DNA from: CAYVZZ01 sp964456185
GTDB taxonomy: Bacteria; Pseudomonadota; Gammaproteobacteria; Pseudomonadales; Alcanivoracaceae
NCBI GenBank assembly: GCA_964456185.1
Contig: CAYVZZ010000073.1
Span: 1 to 10,984 of the forward strand
Direction: 5' to 3'
Length of the DNA: 10,984 nt
In this document: positions 6,511 through 10,984 of the stretch, piece by piece
Position numbering within the stretch: the first letter of the stretch is position 1
Layout of the letters: the number at the start of each line of letters is the position of its first letter
Position numbers and translations under genes: made by a program
The notes under the pieces: generated by a model
The model's input: the letters and a program-made list of their open reading frames with translations, nothing else
Databases searched by the model: none
Told to the model about the DNA's origin: nothing

Positions 6511-8223
6511 ATGCGCACCACCACCGACATCGCCAACCTGCTGCCAGAGCTGGATCATGCCATTGCCGATGCACTGGAAGATCAAGACCTGGACTTCAAA
6601 CAGTGGGACACCCAAAGCCGCGACAAGGCCATCAAAAAAGTGGTGCACATGGCCGTGTGCATGGCCAATGGCGGTGGCGGCACGGTGGTATTTGGCGTCG
6701 CCGACCGCGTTCAAGGGCGCGACAATGCCATTTTGGGCGTGCCACCGGAAATCGACATCAACCTGCTCAAAAAAGCGGTGTACGACCAAACCGACCCCAA
6801 AATCATGCCAGTGTTTGACGAACTCACCGTGCCCGAAGGCACCGGCCGCCTGCTACTAATGCAAGTTCACCCCGGCATGCCGCCCTACACCGACAGCCAG
6901 GGCCGTGGCAGCATTCGCATTGGCACCGACTGCCAGCCACTCACCGGCACACTGCGCCGCAAAATCAGCGTAGAAACCGGAGACACCGACTACACCGCCG
7001 AGCGCATAGGCCCCTACCAACCCGGCCTATTTTCCGCCAGCGCCTTGGAAGTACTGCGCAACTTGGCCCGAGCCGAGCGCGCCCCACAAGAGCTGCTCAA
7101 TCAGCCCGACCAAGACCTGCTCTCGGCCCTAGGGCTAATCCGCCACGGCCAAATCACCCGTGCCGCCATTCTGATTGGCGGCACAGAAGACGCCATTCGC
7201 GACCACCTGCCCGGCCATAACTGGACGTTTCTGCAAATGGCCAGCGACACCGCCTATGGCATCCGTGAAGACGGCGTTAATGCGCTGGCCACCTCGGTGC
7301 AGCGCATCGAACAACTCTTGGTGCCCTTTAACCCCATCACCACCGTCGAAAAAGGCCTGTTTCACCACGAATACCACACCTGGCCGCCGGTGGCGCTGCG
7401 CGAGGCGCTAATGAACGCCTTTTGCCACTGTGATTTTCGCCTAGCAGGCCCGGTGATGGTCAAGCTCTACCCAGACCGACTGGACATTGGCAACAACGGC
7501 GGGTTTATCGGCGGCATCCGCCCCGATAACATCCTGCACCACCAACCCGTGGCCCGAAACCCGCTATTAGTAGAAGCCCTTACCCGCTTGCGCCTGGTGA
7601 ACCGCACCAACCTGGGCATCAACCGCATGTTCAGCAGCCTGCTCATGGAAGGCAAAGAAGCCCCGCTCATCAAAGAAAGCGGCGACTCGGTAACCCTCAC
7701 GTTTTTCCGCCGCGAGCTAAACGCCGCCTTTCGCCTGTTTGTGGCCAACGAAAGCAACGCAGGCCACCCGCTGGATGTCGATAGCCTGATTATCCTCAGC
7801 TATTTACTGCACCACCCAGAGATCGACATCGCCACCGCCGCCAGCAAATGCCAGCGCACCGAACCCGAAACCCGTGAAACCCTGACGCGCCTAGAACAAT
7901 ACGGCCACCTCGAACACGGCGGCAGCGGGCGCGGCAGCTACTGGACCCTGCAACCGGCGCTTTATCAACAGCTCACCGGAAATCAGGGCTATAGCCGCCG
8001 CCGAATCGACTGGGATGCCGCCAAAACTCGCATTTACAGCATTCTGAAAGAACGAGCCCAGCATGGCGAACCCGGCATCAGCAATGAAGACATACGCCAG
8101 ATCACACGCCTGGACCGCAACCAAGCGAGGCGCTTACTACAAGAACTCATGACAGAAGATAGCAACATACAAAAAACCGGCGCTAAGCGCTGGACACGCT
8201 ATTTCTATGCCACATCGCATTGA
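6511..8223 (+). CDS. AlbA_2 / GHKL-type ATP-binding protein (COG2865-like), BREX accessory
   Basis: This is a 570-residue protein with three parts. Residues about 20-140 form an AlbA_2 (Schlafen-like, putative nucleic-acid binding) domain: LDFKQW at 27-32, ANGGGG at 52-57, VVFGVAD at 59-65. Residues about 270-400 look like the HATPase_c_4 module of COG2865 regulators: ALREALMNAF (295-304) with Glu and Asn as in a GHKL N-box, YPDRLDIGNNGGF (320-332) as the nucleotide-binding turn, and later NLGINRMFSSLL. The last 150 residues contain two likely winged-HTH segments, around IATAASKCQRTEPETRETLT and ISNEDIRQITRLDRNQARRL. The start has GAGG (6499-6502) overlapping the brxC stop region, so translation is coupled to brxC. 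Such proteins are recurrent in defence islands and are described as transcriptional regulators; their role here is not known. Placement between brxC and pglX suggests a modulator or extra effector of BREX. Confidence 0.88.
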   Translation: MRTTTDIANLLPELDHAIADALEDQDLDFKQWDTQSRDKAIKKVVHMAVCMANGGGGTVVFGVADRVQGRDNAILGVPPEIDINLLKKAVYDQTDPKIMPVFDELTVPEGTGRLLLMQVHPGMPPYTDSQGRGSIRIGTDCQPLTGTLRRKISVETGDTDYTAERIGPYQPGLFSASALEVLRNLARAERAPQELLNQPDQDLLSALGLIRHGQITRAAILIGGTEDAIRDHLPGHNWTFLQMASDTAYGIREDGVNALATSVQRIEQLLVPFNPITTVEKGLFHHEYHTWPPVALREALMNAFCHCDFRLAGPVMVKLYPDRLDIGNNGGFIGGIRPDNILHHQPVARNPLLVEALTRLRLVNRTNLGINRMFSSLLMEGKEAPLIKESGDSVTLTFFRRELNAAFRLFVANESNAGHPLDVDSLIILSYLLHHPEIDIATAASKCQRTEPETRETLTRLEQYGHLEHGGSGRGSYWTLQPALYQQLTGNQGYSRRRIDWDAAKTRIYSILKERAQHGEPGISNEDIRQITRLDRNQARRLLQELMTEDSNIQKTGAKRWTRYFYATSH

Positions 8224-8285
8224 TCAGCGCATAGAATCGCTTTCTATGCAATTTCTATGCGATTATGCATAACAATTGGCATAGC
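8202..8285. repeat. TTTCTATGC direct and inverted repeat array before pglX
   Basis: TTTCTATGC occurs at 8202-8210, 8241-8249 and 8252-8260. Its complement GCATAGAA is at 8229-8236, and a partial GCATAG at 8279-8284. The first copy lies inside the last codons of the upstream gene. The copies at 8241 and 8252 are 11 bases apart, about one helical turn. The inverted copy can pair with either downstream copy: 8 bp with 8242-8249 (loop of 5), or 9 bp (8228-8236) with 8253-8261. This looks like an operator with several binding sites for a DNA-binding protein, or an RNA switch between two small hairpins. It is too short and AU-rich to be a convincing terminator. Confidence 0.6.
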
Positions 8286-8344
8286 AAGATATTAAACACG
8301 CCATTGCACAACACACACCACTTGCGCAATGGCTAGCATAATGG

Positions 8345-8351
8345 AAAAAAA
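8345..8351 (+). other. A7 homopolymer at the pglX start, site of an apparent +1 base frame break
   Basis: ATG codons at 8329 and 8341 share a frame that ends in a TGA at 8353-8355, just after seven A bases (8345-8351). With six A bases the same ATG would read MEKIEPAQSS and continue straight into the pglX frame through IQAAMQPLDK. The pglX frame is open back to a TAA at 8339-8341 but has no start codon before 8402. Confidence 0.6.
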
Positions 8352-8401
8352 TTGAACCCGCGCAATCTAGCGCGCAAATAACACGAGACATTCAAGCCGC
8401 C

Positions 8402-10984
8402 ATGCAGCCACTAGACAAAGCCCAACGCAAACAACTCGAAAAAGCCATTGAAAAGGCTCGCGATATCGCCGAGGCCGGTGCCACCGCCGCGCTTGCGCAG
8501 CTGGGCGTAGCCGAAGCCACCAAGCCCGACTACCTAACCGACGCCCAAGCCGAGCTGCGCCGCCGCCTGCGCGCCCATGGCCGCCAACTGGGCGACAGCC
8601 TGAATGGCGCCCCTGAACAAACCATGGAACGGCTGGTAGAAGAAGCCGCCTACCAACACTGGCACCGCATGTTGTTTGCCCGCTTTCTGGCCGACAACAA
8701 CCTCTTGATGTACGAAGAGGTGGCCATCACCCTAACCGACTGTCACGAACTGGCCGCCGATGAGGGCCTACCCAACGGTTGGGCGCTAGCCGCACAGCTT
8801 GCCGCCCGCATGTTGCCGCAAATTTTCCGCGTCCACTCACCGATTTTTGGTTTGAGCCTGCCCCCCGAATACCAACAGCCGCTGGAAGCCCTGCTTGACG
8901 GGCTAGCCACGGACGTATTCACCGCCTCCGACAGCCTGGGCTGGGCCTATCAATTCTGGCAGGCCAAAAAGAAAGACGCCGTTAACCAATCCGAGGTCAA
9001 AATCGGCGCCCGCGAACTGCCCGCCGTCACCCAGCTGTTCACCGAACCCTACATGGTGAGCTTCCTGCTGGATAACGCCCTGGGCGCCTGGTGGGCCGCC
9101 CGCCGCCTGACGGCAGCCGATTTTGCCAACGCTCAATCGGAAGACGAACTGCGCCAAAAAGTCGCCATCCCCGGCGTGCCGCTCACCTATCTGCGCTTTA
9201 TCAAAGAAAGCGACGACCAACCCTGGCAACTCGCTGCCAGCGACTACCCACAATGGCCGGACAACCTGGCCGAACTCACCACGCTGGACCCCTGCTGCGG
9301 CTCCGGCCACTTTTTGGTCGCCGCTTTCCTCATGCTGGTGCCCATGCGCATGGCGCTGGAAGACCTCAGCGCCCAAGCCGCCTGTGACGCCGTGCTGCGC
9401 GACAACCTCCACGGCCTGGAGCTGGATGCCCGCTGCGTGGAGCTGGCCGCCTTTGCGCTGGCGCTCACCGCCTGGCGCTACCCCGATGCCGGCGGCTACC
9501 GCCCCCTGCCCGAGCTGCACCTCGCCTGCTCTGGCCTGTCCGTTGGCCTGGCGCGCGACGACTGGCGGCAACTGGCCAACCTGATGACCGGCCAACAAGG
9601 CAGCCGCCACAACCTCTCCATTGCACTGGGCGCCCTGCACGACATCTTCCAAAAAGCACCGGTACTGGGCAGCCTGATCAACCCCGCCAAGACCGAGATA
9701 GCGCAATTCACCAACCTCGACGCCTTGGCGCAAAGCCTGCAACAAGCGCTGCACAACGAAGAAACCAACGCTGCCGCCCATTCGGACAGCAGCGACAGCA
9801 GCCGGAAACTGCAACAGCAAGAAACCGCCGTAACCGCCCAAGGCCTCGCCAAGGCCGCAAGCCTGTTGATGGGGCGCTACCAGTGGGTGATCACCAACGT
9901 GCCTTATTTGGCACGCGGCAAACAAAGCCAGGCACTGGCAGACTTTTGCGAGCGCCACTACAAAACCGCCAAGAACGACCTCGCCAACGTATTTCTCGAC
10001 CGTTGCCTGGAGTTTTGCGTAGAAGGCGGCACCACAAGCGTGGTGATGCCGCAAAACTGGCTATTTCTCACCAGCTACAAGAAGTTCCGCCAACGATTGC
10101 TCACCAGCGAGCGCTGGCATCTGGTAGCGCGCTTGGGTGCAGGCGCATTCGAAACCATCAGCGGTGAGGTGGTCAAAGCCATTCTGCTCACCCTCAGCCA
10201 TGGCCACCCCCAAGCCGCCAGCGGCGGCCTGTTTGGCGAGGCCGACAGCCAGCAGCAACTACGCGGCCTCGATGTTTCCGACCCCCGAAAAGCCGCCGAC
10301 AAGGCCGCCCAACTCACCACCACCGACATTAAAAGCGTCGCCCAGGCGCAGCAGCTGGAGAATCCCGATGCGCGTGTTAGTTTTGCTGATGAAACTGAGC
10401 TTCAGCTATTCTCAAAATATGCTGATGGCTTCAAAGGGTTATCGACCGGGGACCTGAATCGTTTTATCGGACAATTCTGGGAAAGGTCTACAAAGGGCGA
10501 TTCATGGGAGTTTTATCAAGGCTCCCTTGATTACAGCCAGCCATTTGGAGGGAAAGGCCAAGTCTTGTTCTGGCAAAACGGCCATGGTGAGATGGTCAAT
10601 CAGCCTTCTTGTTATGTAAAAGGCAGAAAAGCATGGAGTAAAAAGGGAATATCTGTATCACAGATGCGCAACCTCCCGGCGACGCTATATGAAGGCGATA
10701 TGTTTGATGAAAACGCGGCCACTATCATTCCGTTTTCTGAAGGTCATAGGGCCGCTACTTTTTGCTTCATCACTGATGAGAATTTCGTTACAGCAGTACG
10801 CGAGATTGATACAGCACTGAAGGTCACGAACAAAACCTTGGTCAAAGTCCCCTTCGACCTCGATCACTGGACAAAAGTCGCCAAAGAACGCTACCCCCAC
10901 GGCCTGCCACAGCCCTATTCCGACGACCCCACCCAGTGGATATTCCACGGCCACCCGGCAGGCTCGGTGGTATGGGATGAGGCC
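8402..10984 (+). CDS. pglX: PglX, BREX adenine-specific DNA methyltransferase (3' end outside window)
   Basis: 861 residues are visible and the frame continues past the window; the family is usually about 1150-1250 residues. PglX is the BREX N6-adenine methyltransferase that marks host DNA and is needed for defence. The N-terminal part contains DAQAELRRRLRAHGRQLGD and a helical domain (YQHWHRMLFARFLADNNLL). SAM-binding motif I is LDPCCGSGHFLVAAF, with the Asp at about residue 296. Motif IV is TNVPYL, with Asn about 499, a variant of the standard NPPY. It is followed by GGTTSVVMPQNWLF and FETISGEVVKAIL. From about residue 660 (base 10375) the base composition falls to AT-richer until about 10835, where target recognition is expected, and then returns to GC-rich. 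ATG 8402 is the first start in the long frame, but its ribosome site is poor. The true start may be ATG 8341 or 8329 if the A7 tract is read as A6, adding about 20-24 residues. Confidence 0.93.
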   Translation, partial: MQPLDKAQRKQLEKAIEKARDIAEAGATAALAQLGVAEATKPDYLTDAQAELRRRLRAHGRQLGDSLNGAPEQTMERLVEEAAYQHWHRMLFARFLADNNLLMYEEVAITLTDCHELAADEGLPNGWALAAQLAARMLPQIFRVHSPIFGLSLPPEYQQPLEALLDGLATDVFTASDSLGWAYQFWQAKKKDAVNQSEVKIGARELPAVTQLFTEPYMVSFLLDNALGAWWAARRLTAADFANAQSEDELRQKVAIPGVPLTYLRFIKESDDQPWQLAASDYPQWPDNLAELTTLDPCCGSGHFLVAAFLMLVPMRMALEDLSAQAACDAVLRDNLHGLELDARCVELAAFALALTAWRYPDAGGYRPLPELHLACSGLSVGLARDDWRQLANLMTGQQGSRHNLSIALGALHDIFQKAPVLGSLINPAKTEIAQFTNLDALAQSLQQALHNEETNAAAHSDSSDSSRKLQQQETAVTAQGLAKAASLLMGRYQWVITNVPYLARGKQSQALADFCERHYKTAKNDLANVFLDRCLEFCVEGGTTSVVMPQNWLFLTSYKKFRQRLLTSERWHLVARLGAGAFETISGEVVKAILLTLSHGHPQAASGGLFGEADSQQQLRGLDVSDPRKAADKAAQLTTTDIKSVAQAQQLENPDARVSFADETELQLFSKYADGFKGLSTGDLNRFIGQFWERSTKGDSWEFYQGSLDYSQPFGGKGQVLFWQNGHGEMVNQPSCYVKGRKAWSKKGISVSQMRNLPATLYEGDMFDENAATIIPFSEGHRAATFCFITDENFVTAVREIDTALKVTNKTLVKVPFDLDHWTKVAKERYPHGLPQPYSDDPTQWIFHGHPAGSVVWDEA

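Noticed and set aside
5918..6574. Minus-strand open frame of 218 codons spanning the brxC end
   Set aside because: It is antisense to the well-supported brxC C-terminus, rich in Cys, Trp, Arg and Ser in a random-like way, with no ribosome site or known motif.
8229..8261. Inverted repeat considered as a rho-independent terminator
   Set aside because: The stem is short and AT-rich and no T run follows, so an operator or small switch is more plausible.
8903..10054. Long open frame of 383 codons on the minus strand
   Set aside because: It lies fully inside pglX, has low-complexity Gly/Ala/Gln-rich composition without domains, and is the usual antisense shadow of a GC-rich gene.
1..10984. Search for tRNA, rRNA, CRISPR array, integrase or transposase
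   Set aside because: No cloverleaf-like, rRNA-like or regularly spaced repeat pattern and no recombinase reading frame was seen on either strand.

Overview
This window is the left part of a chromosomal defence island. It carries the first half of a BREX (bacteriophage exclusion) operon on the + strand, next to a degraded umuC gene. The encoded proteins and the SOS polymerase remnant look proteobacterial, most likely gammaproteobacterial. The BREX genes from about 3070 onward are GC-rich, with heavy use of codons ending in C or G. The species cannot be named from the sequence.

Left flank (1-1480). Positions 2-676 hold the 3' part of a umuC (DNA polymerase V catalytic subunit) reading frame that contains an in-frame TAA, so it is a pseudogene. 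It is followed by a 618-bp segment bounded by two diverged direct-repeat copies (745-810 and 1296-1361). Inside that segment is a minus-strand gene for an orphan XRE-family antitoxin-like regulator with no recognisable toxin beside it. A good sigma70-type promoter (1424-1452) then leads into the BREX operon.

BREX operon (1511-10984, cut by the window end). The order is a small excisionase-type HTH protein, BrxA-like protein (DUF1819 type), BrxB (DUF1788 type), BrxC (P-loop ATPase), an AlbA_2/GHKL-type ATP-binding protein (COG2865-like), and PglX (adenine DNA methyltransferase, C-terminus outside the window). The first five genes are tightly packed or overlapping, so they are probably co-transcribed. 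A 117-bp gap separates the stop of the fifth gene from the nearest pglX-related ATG (8341). It carries an array of short TTTCTATGC-type direct and inverted repeats. The order brxA-brxB-brxC-pglX resembles type 1 BREX, with the AlbA_2 protein as an inserted accessory. PglZ and BrxL (or a helicase) are not in the window and would be expected downstream.

Expected joint function, from knowledge of the family: PglX methylates host DNA at a specific adenine motif, BrxA/BrxB/BrxC/PglZ block replication of unmodified phage, and the HTH and AlbA_2 proteins probably regulate or modulate the operon. The observations most worth checking are an apparent frameshift at an A7 tract at the pglX start, the repeat array just upstream of it, an AT-richer block in pglX that looks like a swapped target-recognition segment, and the AlbA_2 gene placed between brxC and pglX.
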